Source: Ferranicluibacter quercicola
Lineage (GTDB): Bacteria; Pseudomonadota; Alphaproteobacteria; Rhizobiales; Rhizobiaceae
DNA length: 64,000 bases
Assembly (NCBI RefSeq): GCF_021168455.1
Contig: NZ_JAJOZR010000002.1
Coordinates: forward strand, 186,001-250,000
Direction: 5' to 3'
Under the pieces are notes generated by a model. It saw only the letters and a program-made list of their open reading frames with translations. It was not told where the DNA came from and did no database searches. Of the stretch, positions 46,955 to 56,312 are shown in pieces. A program made the position numbers and the translations under genes. Within the stretch, counting starts at the first letter, position 1; each line of letters begins with the position of its first letter.

Positions 46955-47610
46955 TGGCGCTCTACCTGCGCGATGTGAAGCTTGCGACGCGGGCCGGCGG
47001 CGGCGCGCTGACCGGCATCCTGTTCTTCCTGGCGGTCGTCGCCGTGGTGCCCTTCGGGCTCGGGCCGGACCTGAAGCTCCTGGCGCGGGTCGGGCCGGCG
47101 ATGCTGTGGATCGGCGCGCTGCTCGCCTCGCTGCTCGGGCTCGACCGGCTGTTCCAGGCGGAGCGCGAGGACGGCGCACTGGATGTCATGCTGATGCAGG
47201 AGACGCCGCTGGTGCTCGTCGTCTTCGTCAAGTGCCTCGCGCACTGGACCGCCTCCGGTCTGCCGCTCGTGCTCATCTCGCCGCTTCTCGGCCTCTTCCT
47301 CAACATGGAGCCGGCGGCGATCCTTGCCACCATGCTGACGCTTCTGGCGGGCACGCCGGCGATCACGCTGATCGGCGCGATGGGGGCGGCCGTCGCGGTG
47401 GCTCTGCCGCGCGGCGGGCTTCTCGTCTCCATCCTCGTGCTGCCGCTGGTCGTTCCCGTGCTGATCTTCGGGGTCAGCGCGGCCTATGCCGCGGTCGAGG
47501 ATCCCGCGCCCTTCCTGCCGCCCTTCCTGATCCTGATCGCCATCACCCTCTTCTTCGCCGCCATCGGCCCGGCTGCGGCGGCCGTGGCGCTGCGCGCCTC
47601 GTCGGAATGA
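46951..47610 (+). CDS. ccmB: Heme exporter permease CcmB
   Basis: A 219-residue inner-membrane protein with six helices. LARVGPAMLWIGALLASLL and ERGDG-like EREDGALDVMLMQ are CcmB signatures, and LPLVVPVLIFG lies in helix 5. Overlaps ccmA by four bases (ATGA). Acts with CcmA and CcmC. Confidence 0.95.
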   Translation: MMALYLRDVKLATRAGGGALTGILFFLAVVAVVPFGLGPDLKLLARVGPAMLWIGALLASLLGLDRLFQAEREDGALDVMLMQETPLVLVVFVKCLAHWTASGLPLVLISPLLGLFLNMEPAAILATMLTLLAGTPAITLIGAMGAAVAVALPRGGLLVSILVLPLVVPVLIFGVSAAYAAVEDPAPFLPPFLILIAITLFFAAIGPAAAAVALRASSE

Positions 47611-47680
47611 CGCAAAGGTGACCATCGCGGGGGCTGCGACGTTCATTGAAGAGGCCTTCCGAACTTGGTAGAGAGGTCGC

Positions 47681-48439
47681 ATGCGTGAGAGAAGCCTTGC
47701 CATTCGCAGCTTTACCGACCTTGCCAATCCGACGCGCTTCGTCGCGCTGGCCGGGCGCCTGCTGCCATGGCTCGCGAGCCTGACGGCACTGCTCTTTGCC
47801 ATCGGTCTGACGCTCTGTTTTACCACCGCTGCCGACTACCAGCAGGGCGAGACGGTGCGGATCATGTATATCCACGTGCCCGCCGCCTGGCTCGCCATGA
47901 TGGGCTATACGGTCATGGCGGCCTCCGCGCTCGGGACGCTCGTCTGGCGCCATCCGCTGGCCGACGTCGCGGCGAAATGCGCAGCACCGATCGGTGCCGG
48001 CTTCACGGCGCTGGCGCTCGTCACCGGTTCGCTCTGGGGCAAGCCGATGTGGGGAACATGGTGGGTGTGGGATGCGCGGCTGACCTCGTTTTTCATCCTG
48101 TTCCTGATGTATCTCGGCCTGATCGCGCTCAACCGCGCGATGGACGATGCCGGACGGGCGGCGAAGGTCGCGGCCGTGCTCATCCTGGTCGGCTTCGTCA
48201 ATATCCCGATCATCAAGTTCTCCGTCGACTGGTGGAACACGCTGCACCAGCCGGCAAGCGTCCTGCGCCTCGGCGGCTCGGCGATCGATCCGGAGTTCCG
48301 ACGCCCGCTGCTCATCATGGCGCTCGCCTTCACCTGCCTGTTCTTCACGCTGCATCTCGCCGCGATGCGCACGGAGATCTGGCGGCGCCGGATTGCGGCC
48401 ATGCGCCGGCAGGCCGCGCGCGGGGCGGCGTCGGCATGA
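47681..48439 (+). CDS. ccmC: Heme handling protein CcmC
   Basis: A 252-residue membrane protein with six helices. The periplasmic tryptophan-rich WWD motif reads WGTWWVWDARLTS, and MYIHVPAAWLAM and NIPIIKFSVDWWNTLHQPASV carry the heme-liganding His residues. It hands heme to CcmE. 70 bp after ccmB; its stop overlaps the ccmD ATG. Confidence 0.96.
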   Translation: MRERSLAIRSFTDLANPTRFVALAGRLLPWLASLTALLFAIGLTLCFTTAADYQQGETVRIMYIHVPAAWLAMMGYTVMAASALGTLVWRHPLADVAAKCAAPIGAGFTALALVTGSLWGKPMWGTWWVWDARLTSFFILFLMYLGLIALNRAMDDAGRAAKVAAVLILVGFVNIPIIKFSVDWWNTLHQPASVLRLGGSAIDPEFRRPLLIMALAFTCLFFTLHLAAMRTEIWRRRIAAMRRQAARGAASA

Positions 48440-48603
48440 GCGCGCATCTGGCCTATGTCGCCGCCAGCTATGGTGCCGCGCTTCTCGTGGTCGCAAGCCT
48501 CGTCAGTTGGGTCGTTCTCGACGCGCGCGCCCGGCGCCGCGAATTGCAGGCGCTGGAGGAGGCCGGCATCCGCCGCCGCTCGGCCGGTGGAGGTGCGCCG
48601 TGA
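48436..48603 (+). CDS. ccmD: Heme exporter protein CcmD
   Basis: A 55-residue membrane peptide: AYVAASYGAALLVVASLVSW as one helix, then a basic DARARRRELQALE tail. It stabilises CcmC and releases holo-CcmE. Position between ccmC and ccmG with overlaps at both ends is decisive. Confidence 0.9.
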   Translation: MSAHLAYVAASYGAALLVVASLVSWVVLDARARRRELQALEEAGIRRRSAGGGAP

Positions 48604-49196
48604 GCGACCTGCCGGAAGATCGTGCGACGACCAAGGGCCGCCTGGCGCTCGCGCTGCTGCCGCTGACCGTCTTTGCCTGCCTTGCCGCCGTGTTCTGGAG
48701 CCAGCTCGATTCCGGCCGCGATATCAGCGAGATCCCGTCCGCGCTGATCGGCACGAAGGCGCCCTCTCTCGCTCTGCCGGCGCTCGAAGGTGCGAGGCTG
48801 AACGATGCGCCCATGCCCGCGCTGACGGATGCCGCGGTGAAGGGCAAGCTGACGCTCGTCAATGTCTGGGCGTCCTGGTGCGTGCCGTGTCGCGCGGAAA
48901 ACCCGGTCATCCTCGCCCTCGCGAAGGACCCGCGCCTGCAGGTCGTCGGCATCAACTACAAGGACCAGACGGACAACGCGCTGCGTTTCCTCGGCGAACT
49001 CGGCAATCCCTTCTCAGCCATCGGCGTCGATCCGCGCGGCCGCGCCGCGATCGACTGGGGCGTCTACGGCATTCCGGAATCCTACCTCGTCGGCGCCGAC
49101 GGCACGATCCTCTACAAGCGTGTCGGCCCCTTCGACGACCGCAGCCTGCGGGAAGGCCTCATGCCGGCGATCGAGAAGGCGTCTGCGGGCTCCTAA
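48600..49196 (+). CDS. ccmG: Thiol:disulfide oxidoreductase CcmG/DsbE
   Basis: A 198-residue periplasmic thioredoxin anchored by an N-terminal helix (about 16-34). The reducing motif is WASWCVPCRAEN, and GVYGIPESYLVG is the cis-Pro region. It keeps apocytochrome c or CcmH reduced for heme attachment. The start is GTG at 48600, overlapping the ccmD stop. Its stop overlaps the convergent DUF2585 gene by four bases. ccmE, ccmF, ccmH and ccmI are elsewhere, as in rhizobia. Confidence 0.94.
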   Translation: MSDLPEDRATTKGRLALALLPLTVFACLAAVFWSQLDSGRDISEIPSALIGTKAPSLALPALEGARLNDAPMPALTDAAVKGKLTLVNVWASWCVPCRAENPVILALAKDPRLQVVGINYKDQTDNALRFLGELGNPFSAIGVDPRGRAAIDWGVYGIPESYLVGADGTILYKRVGPFDDRSLREGLMPAIEKASAGS

Positions 49197-49789
49197 AGCG
49201 CGCCCTGCCACGCCTTCACCGCGTCCATCGGCCAGACGAGCATCAGCACGTTGAGCGTCAGGTTGTCGCGGATCAGCCAGCCGGTGAAGAGTTCGAAGAG
49301 AACCGCGATGGCGATCGTCACGGCGACGGGCAGGCGGGCGGCGGCGAGAAAGCCGAGCGCCATGAAGACGGTGTCCATGGCCGAGTTCAGCACGCTGTCG
49401 CCGACATAGTTCAGCGAGACGGTCGCGGAGCGATAGCGCTCGATGATGATGGGCGAGTTTTCGAGCAGCTCCCAGCCGGCCTCGATGAGGGTCGCGACGA
49501 ACAGCCGGGCGGCGAGCGGCTTTCTCGGGAAAAGCCAGGCGGTCAGCGCGTAGAACAGGAAGCCGTGGATGATGTGCGACGGCGTGTACCAGTCGGCGAG
49601 GTGCTGGGAATTGCCGGGGCTGTTGACCACAGGCTCGAACAGCTTCACGACGCCGCAGGTGCAGATCGGCGTGCGGCCCATGAACAGCTCCACGGCCACC
49701 TGAAACGCCAGCACGGCGAGGCAGGCGCCGATCCACAGGAGCGTGCGGCTGCGGGGCAGGGCTTCGACCGGTGGAGGAACGGCCGTCAT
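49193..49789 (-). CDS. DUF2585 (UPF0314) membrane protein
   Basis: A 198-residue membrane protein with about five helices. GRTPICTCGVVKLFEPVVNS followed by DWYTPSHIIHGFLFY and EAGWELLENSP are hallmarks of UPF0314. Function unknown; Cys, His and Glu residues suggest metal or substrate binding. ATGA overlap with yciB upstream indicates coupling. Confidence 0.88.
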   Translation of the reverse strand: MTAVPPPVEALPRSRTLLWIGACLAVLAFQVAVELFMGRTPICTCGVVKLFEPVVNSPGNSQHLADWYTPSHIIHGFLFYALTAWLFPRKPLAARLFVATLIEAGWELLENSPIIIERYRSATVSLNYVGDSVLNSAMDTVFMALGFLAAARLPVAVTIAIAVLFELFTGWLIRDNLTLNVLMLVWPMDAVKAWQGAL

Positions 49790-50469
49790 GTCTTGTCGGA
49801 TGCGGTTTCGACGGAGTGCCGCAGGATGAGCGGCATCTGCGCCATGGTGAAGAGGATGGTGATCGGCATGGTGCCCCACACCTTGAACGCCACCCAGAAA
49901 TCGTCGGCGGCCTGCGCGTCGGGCGCATACCAGACGGCGGCGCCGCGCCAGACGACTTCGTTGAGGACGGCGAGAAACAGGAAGAAGATACCCCAGCGCA
50001 GCGTCAGCTTGCGCCATCCGGCCGCATCCAGCTGGAAGGCGGCGTTGAAGACGTGGCCGAGCAGCGACTTGCCGAAGAACAGGCCGCCGAGAAGCACCGC
50101 ACCGAACAGCGTGTTGACGATGGTCGGTTTCATCTTGATGAAGGTGTCGTTCTGCAGCCAGATGGACAGCGAGCCGAACACCACGACGACGATGCCCGAG
50201 ACGAAGGGCATGACGGGGAGGTGGCCGAGCACGATCTTCGACACGAGCAGCGAGATCACCGTGGCCGCCATGAAGAGGCCGGTGGCGATGAACAGCGGGC
50301 CGCCGAGTTCGGTCAGCACCGGAAAGGTCTCGGCAAGCCAGGGTCCGCGCAGATTGGCGAAGAAGAAGATCAGCAGGGGCCCGAGTTCCAGCGCGAGCTT
50401 GAGGCCCGGATGGTGACGCTCGGCGGGGGTCGGCGTGACGTCGGTGTCTACGGGCCGTTCGGTCTTCAT
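49786..50469 (-). CDS. yciB: Inner-membrane septation protein A (YciB/IspZ)
   Basis: A 227-residue membrane protein with about six helices. LELGPLLIFFFANLRG near residue 28 and LLGGLFFGKSLLGHVFNAAFQL are diagnostic of YciB/IspZ. E. coli YciB affects envelope synthesis and septation. A disordered N-terminal tail of about 20 residues precedes the first helix. It follows ftsY in the same direction. Confidence 0.93.
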   Translation of the reverse strand: MKTERPVDTDVTPTPAERHHPGLKLALELGPLLIFFFANLRGPWLAETFPVLTELGGPLFIATGLFMAATVISLLVSKIVLGHLPVMPFVSGIVVVVFGSLSIWLQNDTFIKMKPTIVNTLFGAVLLGGLFFGKSLLGHVFNAAFQLDAAGWRKLTLRWGIFFLFLAVLNEVVWRGAAVWYAPDAQAADDFWVAFKVWGTMPITILFTMAQMPLILRHSVETASDKT

Positions 50470-50553
50470 CGTCTCTGCCTTATCGTCTTTTTTCGTGAGA
50501 TGCTTGTGATGTGGCCGCGGACGGCGGCGGAATTTCGGCAGGCTGGCGGGTGC

Positions 50554-51936
50554 CTAATCCGCAATCCCGGCGATCGCCTCGGCGAAATCCTGGGCCTCGA
50601 AGGGTTCGAGGTCGTCGATGCCCTCGCCGACGCCGATGAAGTAGACCGGCAGCTTGTGCTTGGCGGAGATGGCGACGAGGATGCCGCCGCGTGCCGTTCC
50701 GTCGAGCTTGGTCATGATCAGCCCGTTGACGCCGGCAACGTTGCGGAAGATCTCGACCTGGTTGAGCGCGTTCTGCCCGGTGGTCGCGTCCAGCGTCTGC
50801 AGCACGGTGTGCGGCGCATCCGGATCGAGCTTGCCGAGGACGCGGACGATCTTTTCGAGCTCGGCCATCAGCTCCGTGCGGTTCTGCAGGCGGCCGGCGG
50901 TGTCGATGATCAGGACGTCGCTCTTCTGCCGGCGCGCTTCCTCGAAGGCCTCGTAGGCCAGGCCCGCGGCATCGGCGCCGAGCTTGGAGGAGACGATATG
51001 GCTGTTCGTCCGTTCCGCCCAGATCTTCAGCTGCTCGATGGCGGCGGCGCGGAACGTATCGCCGGCGGCGAGCATGACCTTCAGACCCGCGCCCGAGAGC
51101 TTGGCGGCGAGCTTGCCGATGGTGGTCGTCTTGCCCGTGCCGTTGACGCCGACCACGAGGATGACGTGGGGGCGGTGGTTGAGATCGAGCTGCAGGGGCT
51201 TGGCGACGGGCGTGAGAACCTTGGTGATCTCGGCTGCCATGATGCGCGAGACATCCGCGCCGGAAACGTCGCGGCCGTAGCGCTCGGAGGCGAGCGTATC
51301 GGTGATGCGCAGCGCCGTCTCGACGCCGAGATCGGCCTGGATCAGCAGGTCTTCCAGCTCTTCGAGCGTCGCGTCGTCCAGCTTGCGCTTGGTGAAGAGG
51401 GCGGTGATCTGGCCGGTCAGCTGCGAGGAGGTGCGCGACAGGCCGGCGCGCAGGCGCTGGAACCAGGTCAGGCGCTCGCCTTCGGGTGCGGCCTCCGGCT
51501 CGGGCGCCGGCCCCGTGGCAAAGCCTGCGGGCAAGGTGGAGATGTCGCGCGGACGGTCGAGATCGGCGGTCGGGCTTTCGCCGGGGGCAAGCTCCGCCTC
51601 CGCTTGAAGCAGCGACAGCGGCACCACGCCGAGATCGCCGATGTCCTCGACGGCCGGCAGCGGAAGCAGGGGCTCCTCGGTGTCCTGCCCCTCGTCCGCC
51701 CGCTCATCGGCCGAAGGGCCGCCGGCCGTGGCGATTTCCTCGGCCAGGACCGGATCTTCGGCGACGGGCAGGGTGTCTTGCGGGACCGTCTCTGTGGGAT
51801 CGGCCGGTTCGGACGCACGGATCTCCCGGGCGACCGGGTCCGGTGTCACCGTATCCGGCGCACGCTCGTCGGCCGCGGGCGCTTCCGGCGGCACCTGGTC
51901 GAATGTGAAGACCCTTTTGAGGAAGTCGAACGCCAT
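50554..51936 (-). CDS. ftsY: Signal recognition particle receptor FtsY
   Basis: A 460-residue SRP GTPase. The N-terminal 130 residues are acidic (A domain, membrane contact), then the NG domain: GVNGTGKTTTIGKLA (G1), DTAGR (G3), TKLDGTARGG (G4) and YFIGVGEGIDDLEPF at the end. It docks Ffh-ribosome complexes at the membrane. Ffh is encoded 5 kb away in this window. Lies 32 bp downstream of mtaB. Confidence 0.97.
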   Translation of the reverse strand: MAFDFLKRVFTFDQVPPEAPAADERAPDTVTPDPVAREIRASEPADPTETVPQDTLPVAEDPVLAEEIATAGGPSADERADEGQDTEEPLLPLPAVEDIGDLGVVPLSLLQAEAELAPGESPTADLDRPRDISTLPAGFATGPAPEPEAAPEGERLTWFQRLRAGLSRTSSQLTGQITALFTKRKLDDATLEELEDLLIQADLGVETALRITDTLASERYGRDVSGADVSRIMAAEITKVLTPVAKPLQLDLNHRPHVILVVGVNGTGKTTTIGKLAAKLSGAGLKVMLAAGDTFRAAAIEQLKIWAERTNSHIVSSKLGADAAGLAYEAFEEARRQKSDVLIIDTAGRLQNRTELMAELEKIVRVLGKLDPDAPHTVLQTLDATTGQNALNQVEIFRNVAGVNGLIMTKLDGTARGGILVAISAKHKLPVYFIGVGEGIDDLEPFEAQDFAEAIAGIAD

Positions 51937-51968
51937 CTTATATCCTGAAACCTGCGGGGCCGCTCATG

Positions 51969-53243
51969 TCAGGCGGCCTGTCTTTCGGCGGTGGCGATGG
52001 AGAGGTTCTTGCCATCGTGGCCCGTGATCGTCGTCGCGACCAGCGAGCGGGGTTCGAGCCCCGGTGTCGCGACGCGGGTGAAATTCTCCGTGTGGCCGGT
52101 GCCGTTGCTTTCCACCAGCACGGTCTGCGCGGTGCCGACCATGGAGGCGAGGTGGTCGCGCGCCAGTTCCGTGCCGATGGCGCGCAGGCGCGCGGCGCGC
52201 TCCCGGATCAGCAGGGGGTCGTGCTGCGGCATGCGGGCGGCGGGCGTGCCCTCGCGCGGGCTGTAGGGGAAGACGTGCAGGCTGGCGATGCCAGCTTCCC
52301 GCGCCAGCGTTCCGGCTTGCGCGAACATCTCTTCCGTCTCCGTCGGAAAACCGGCGATCATGTCGGCGCCGAAGGCGATGCCCGGCCGCAGGCGACGGGC
52401 CTCCTGCATGAAGGCGAGCGCATCGGCCCGCGAATGCCGCCGCTTCATCCGCTTCAGGATCATGTCGTCGCCGTGCTGCAGCGAGAGATGCAGGTGCGGC
52501 ATGAAGCGTGGCTCGTCGGCGATGAGGTCGATCAGGTGCCGGTCGGCCTCGATGCTGTCGATGGAGGAGAGGCGCAGGCGGGCAAGCTCCGGCACCTGCT
52601 TCAGAAGGGTCTTGGCCAGCAGGCCGAGCGTCGGCGTGCCGGCCAGGTCGCCGCCATAGCTGGTGGCGTCCACCCCGGTCAGCACGATCTCGCGGTAGCC
52701 GTTCTCCACCAGCATGCGGGCCTGATCGACCACGGCGCCCATCGGCACCGAGCGGGAATTGCCGCGGCCATAGGGGATAATGCAGAAGGTGCAGCGGTGG
52801 TCGCAGCCGTTCTGCACCTGCACGAAGGCGCGCACATGGCCCTCGATCATCCGCACCATCTGCGGCGCGGTCTCGCGCACGCTCATGATGTCGTTGACGC
52901 GCAGCTTCTCCTCGCTGCCGACGCCGAAATCGGGCAGAGCGCGATAGGCGCGGCTTTCGAGCTTCTCCGCATTGCCGAGAACGGCGTCCACTTCGGGCAT
53001 GGCGGCAAAGCTGCCGGCCTCGGTCTGGGCGGCGCAGCCGGTGACGATGATGCGGGCGTCCGGGTGCGCGCGCCGGGCGCGGCGGATCGCCTTGCGGGCC
53101 TGGCGCACGGCCTCGCCCGTCACCGCGCAGGTGTTCACCAGCACGGCATTGTTGAGCCCTGCCTGTTCGGCCGCGCCGCGCATCACTTCGGATTCGTAGG
53201 TGTTCAGGCGGCAGCCGAAGGTGATGATCTCGACGCCGCTCAC
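51969..53243 (-). CDS. mtaB: tRNA (ms2t6A37) methylthiotransferase MtaB
   Basis: A 424-residue radical-SAM methylthiotransferase. N-terminal cluster cysteines are in TFGCRLN, NTCAVT and VTGCAAQ; the radical-SAM motif is CDHRCTFC in QVQNGCDHRCTFCIIPYGRG. A C-terminal TRAM region follows. It thiolates t6A37 in tRNAs reading ANN codons. Start GTG at 53243 overlaps the dapF stop (GTGA). Confidence 0.95.
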   Translation of the reverse strand: MSGVEIITFGCRLNTYESEVMRGAAEQAGLNNAVLVNTCAVTGEAVRQARKAIRRARRAHPDARIIVTGCAAQTEAGSFAAMPEVDAVLGNAEKLESRAYRALPDFGVGSEEKLRVNDIMSVRETAPQMVRMIEGHVRAFVQVQNGCDHRCTFCIIPYGRGNSRSVPMGAVVDQARMLVENGYREIVLTGVDATSYGGDLAGTPTLGLLAKTLLKQVPELARLRLSSIDSIEADRHLIDLIADEPRFMPHLHLSLQHGDDMILKRMKRRHSRADALAFMQEARRLRPGIAFGADMIAGFPTETEEMFAQAGTLAREAGIASLHVFPYSPREGTPAARMPQHDPLLIRERAARLRAIGTELARDHLASMVGTAQTVLVESNGTGHTENFTRVATPGLEPRSLVATTITGHDGKNLSIATAERQAA

Positions 53244-54160
53244 TCTGCCGTCGCCCCTGCCGCTTGCGCTCTCGTATCCGGATCGCGCGTGAAGGCGCCG
53301 GTTGCCGGATCGACGCGGCCGGACCATTCCCAGGCGGCCGGGCCGGTCATGACGACATGATCGTCGCGCTCGCGCCAGTCGATGGTGAGCACGCCGGCCG
53401 GCACCGCGCTGGCAACGGTCACCGCCACCGTGCGGCCGGTGCGGCCGGTGCGGGCACCGCTGACGGCCGCCGCACAAGCGGCCGAGCCGCAGGCGAGCGT
53501 CAGCCCGGCGCCGCGTTCCCAGGTGCGGGTGGTCATGCCGCTCTGCGATGTCACCTGCGCGAGCGTGATATTGGCGCGCTCGGGAAACATCGGGTGATTT
53601 TCGAGCAGCGGGCCGAAGCGCGCGAGATCGTAGGACATGACGTCGCGATCCACCCAGAAGATCGCATGCGGATTGCCCATCGACATCACGGAGGGCGAGT
53701 GCAGCACGGGATCGTCGATCGGGCCGATCTGCAGCTCGATGCGGCGTGTGTCGTGGAAGTCTTCGGCCAGGGGGATGCGGTTCCAGTCGAACACCGGCTT
53801 GCCCATGTCGACCGAGATCGTGCCGTCGGCATGTTCCTCGGCGTTGAGGACGCCCGCGACCGTGTGGAAGGTGAAGGTCTTGCGGCCGGTTTCCGCCGCC
53901 AGCGCCTGCACCACGCAGCGCGTGCCGTTGCCGCAGGCCTGCGCCTTGGTGCCGTCGGAGTTCAGGATGTCGATCCAGGCATCGGTGCCCGAGGCCTTCG
54001 GATCATGGATCGCCATGATCTGGTCGAAGCGCGTCTGCGGGTCGGCATTGAGCGCGATGGCGGCGTCCGGGGTCACGGTATCGCTCCGGCCGCGCATGTC
54101 CACGACCAGAATGGCATTGCCGAGCCCGTTCATCCTTGCGAATTCGACCGTGGTGTCCAT
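53240..54160 (-). CDS. dapF: Diaminopimelate epimerase
   Basis: A 306-residue cofactor-free epimerase converting LL- to meso-diaminopimelate for lysine and peptidoglycan. The two catalytic cysteines are in QACGNGTRC and TLACGSAAC, one in each half, and FARMNGLGNAILVVD is the N-terminal block. ATG 54160 begins MDTTVEFARMNG; longer frames add an unconserved stretch. Coupled to mtaB, a common alphaproteobacterial order. Confidence 0.96.
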   Translation of the reverse strand: MDTTVEFARMNGLGNAILVVDMRGRSDTVTPDAAIALNADPQTRFDQIMAIHDPKASGTDAWIDILNSDGTKAQACGNGTRCVVQALAAETGRKTFTFHTVAGVLNAEEHADGTISVDMGKPVFDWNRIPLAEDFHDTRRIELQIGPIDDPVLHSPSVMSMGNPHAIFWVDRDVMSYDLARFGPLLENHPMFPERANITLAQVTSQSGMTTRTWERGAGLTLACGSAACAAAVSGARTGRTGRTVAVTVASAVPAGVLTIDWRERDDHVVMTGPAAWEWSGRVDPATGAFTRDPDTRAQAAGATAE

Positions 54161-54255
54161 GCCTGTCCATACCCTTGCGCGAAGGTCCTGCGAGAGGGCG
54201 TATATGGCGGAAAATACGCCGGATGACCAGAGGCCGGGATCAATGGGGCTTGCCG

Positions 54256-55227
54256 TCAGCGGCGCGCGGCGACACCCTCCGCGATCACGCAGAGCAGCTC
54301 GAACAGGATGGTCGCACCGGCGAGCGCCGTCATGCCCGCGACGTCGAAGGGCGGCGCGACCTCCACGACATCGGCCGCCACGATCCGCACGCCTGCGAGC
54401 TCCCGCACCAGCGCCTGCGCCTCGCGGGTGGTAAAGCCGCCGATTTCGGGCGTTCCCGTGCCCGGTGCCATGGAGGGATCGATGCAGTCGATGTCGAAGC
54501 TGACATAGGTCCGTCCGTCCCCAGCCGGGCCGCCGGCGATCCCGCGGGCTTCGGCCATCACGTCGGCGATGCCGCGGCGGGTGCACTCCTCCATATAGAT
54601 CACGCGGATGCCTTGCGCGCGGGCCCAGTCGTGCTCATCTGTCGCGTAGATCGAGCCGCGAATGCCGATCTGCACCGTGCGGTTCGGATCGAGCAGCCCT
54701 TCCTCGATCGCGCGGCGGAACGGCGTGCCGTGGGTGTAGCGGTTGCCGCCGAAATAGGTGTCGTTGGTGTCGGAATGGGCATCGAAATGGATCATGCCGA
54801 CCGGGCCGCCTGCCGCCACCGCGCGCATGACCGGCAGCGTCGTCAGATGATCGCCGCCGACCGACAGCGGGATGGCGCCGGCGTCCACGATGGCGCGCAT
54901 GCCAGTCTCGATCCGCTTCAACCCGTCGAGAAGGTCGATCGGATTGACGCTGATGTCGCCGACATCGGCGATGTTGGCGAGGCTGAAGGGTTCGGTCAGC
55001 GTGACATGATGGACGCGCCGCATCAGGCTCGACTGGTTGCGGACCTCGCGCGGCCCGTGGCGCGCACCGGCGCGGTTGGTCGTGCCGCCATCCCAGGGAA
55101 TGCCGACGAGCGCGATGTCGAGACCGGTGGCGTCGGAAACGGCGGGCAGCCGCATGAAGGTCGAGTGACCGGCAAAGCGGGGAACCTCGGCGGCATCCAC
55201 CGGCTGGTGAAAGGTGCTGGCGGTCAT
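54256..55227 (-). CDS. speB: Agmatinase / guanidinobutyrase-type ureohydrolase
   Basis: A 323-residue arginase-superfamily enzyme releasing urea from a guanidino compound. Binuclear Mn ligands are in VGGDHLTTLP, IHFDAHSDTND and VSFDIDCIDPS. THGTPFRRAIEEGLLDPNR resembles bacterial guanidinobutyrases and guanidinopropionases as well as agmatinases, so exact substrate is open. Its ATG overlaps the stop of an MBL-fold gene (ATGA). No agmatine decarboxylase or transporter is adjacent. Confidence 0.88.
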   Translation of the reverse strand: MTASTFHQPVDAAEVPRFAGHSTFMRLPAVSDATGLDIALVGIPWDGGTTNRAGARHGPREVRNQSSLMRRVHHVTLTEPFSLANIADVGDISVNPIDLLDGLKRIETGMRAIVDAGAIPLSVGGDHLTTLPVMRAVAAGGPVGMIHFDAHSDTNDTYFGGNRYTHGTPFRRAIEEGLLDPNRTVQIGIRGSIYATDEHDWARAQGIRVIYMEECTRRGIADVMAEARGIAGGPAGDGRTYVSFDIDCIDPSMAPGTGTPEIGGFTTREAQALVRELAGVRIVAADVVEVAPPFDVAGMTALAGATILFELLCVIAEGVAARR

Positions 55228-56312
55228 GCGGGGTTCCTTTCCGGGGGCACGTCGAAGACCTCGCCGGCATGGAGCGGGCGAACGCGGGCGGGATCGACAT
55301 CGTGTCTTGCAAGGGCCTCGGCCAGCGCCCGTTCCGGCGCATTCATGGCCTCGTCGGTCAGCTGGATGGTCGCGAAGTGATGGCCGACGACGAAGGCGGC
55401 GTTCGCGAGAAGCATGCCCTGAATGGCTTCGTCCGGGTTCTGGTGCTGGCCCTTCATGAACCAGCGCGGCTCGTAGGCTCCGATCGGCAGGATGGCGAGG
55501 CGGAAGCTGCCATAGGCCTTGGCCGCGGCGCGATAGTTGATGCCGTCGTGAAAGCCGGTGTCGCCGATATGGTAGATCCGGCCGGCCGGCGTCGCGACGA
55601 CGAAGGCGGCCCAGAGTGCCTTTCGCCGGTCGCCGACCCCGCGCGCCGACCAGTGATGCGCCGGCTCGCAGTGGATCGAGACGCCCGCCGCGACATCGAG
55701 CGCGCCGCCCCAGTCCATGAGCGCGATCCGCGCGTCGGGCGCCACCTTGCGGATGAAGACGTCGTTGCCGAGCGGCGTGACGAAGGTCGGCCTGTGGTCG
55801 GCCTCGAGGCGCGCGATCGTCGGCTGGTCGAGATGGTCGTAATGATTGTGACTGACCAGCACGACATCGATGCGGGGAAGATCCTCGAGGCGGATGCCGG
55901 GTGGCGAGACGCGGCGCGGACCGGCGAAGGAAACGGGGCTCGCGCGCTCCGACCAGACGGGATCGGTGAGGATGTTGAGGCCCGCCACCTGGATCAGCAT
56001 GGAGGCATGGCCGACCATGGTGACGCGCAGGTCCTGCCCGGTCACCGAGTCGTCCGGCCTGGTCACCGTCGCGCGCGGGTCGGGCGTGGTCGGCCATGTC
56101 GCCTTCTGGCCGTTGAACTGCCAGCGCAGGAGATCGCGAAAGCCGTTCGGCTCGACGCCGCCGGGATTGAAGAAGCGGGTGCCGTCGAAATGATCGCTGA
56201 CGGGACCGTTATAGTAGCGATTGGCGGCCATGCTGCTCCTTGCGGTGACCCCGCCCGACACGGCGGCGATGGCGCCGGCCAGAGACCATTTGAAGAATGT
56301 GCGGCGTTTCAT
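55224..56312 (-). CDS. Tat-exported MBL-fold metallohydrolase (NAPE-PLD-like)
   Basis: A 362-residue protein. The N-terminus MKRRTFFKWSLAGAIAAV has a twin-arginine motif followed by a hydrophobic segment, so export folded by Tat is likely. The metallo-beta-lactamase motif is VLVSHNHYDHLD, with later His/Asp ligands in IGDTGFHDG and GHHF. HNHYDHLD and the overall layout resemble NAPE-hydrolysing phospholipase D-like/UlaG-like proteins. It is translationally coupled to the ureohydrolase downstream. Substrate unknown. Confidence 0.85.
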   Translation of the reverse strand: MKRRTFFKWSLAGAIAAVSGGVTARSSMAANRYYNGPVSDHFDGTRFFNPGGVEPNGFRDLLRWQFNGQKATWPTTPDPRATVTRPDDSVTGQDLRVTMVGHASMLIQVAGLNILTDPVWSERASPVSFAGPRRVSPPGIRLEDLPRIDVVLVSHNHYDHLDQPTIARLEADHRPTFVTPLGNDVFIRKVAPDARIALMDWGGALDVAAGVSIHCEPAHHWSARGVGDRRKALWAAFVVATPAGRIYHIGDTGFHDGINYRAAAKAYGSFRLAILPIGAYEPRWFMKGQHQNPDEAIQGMLLANAAFVVGHHFATIQLTDEAMNAPERALAEALARHDVDPARVRPLHAGEVFDVPPERNPA

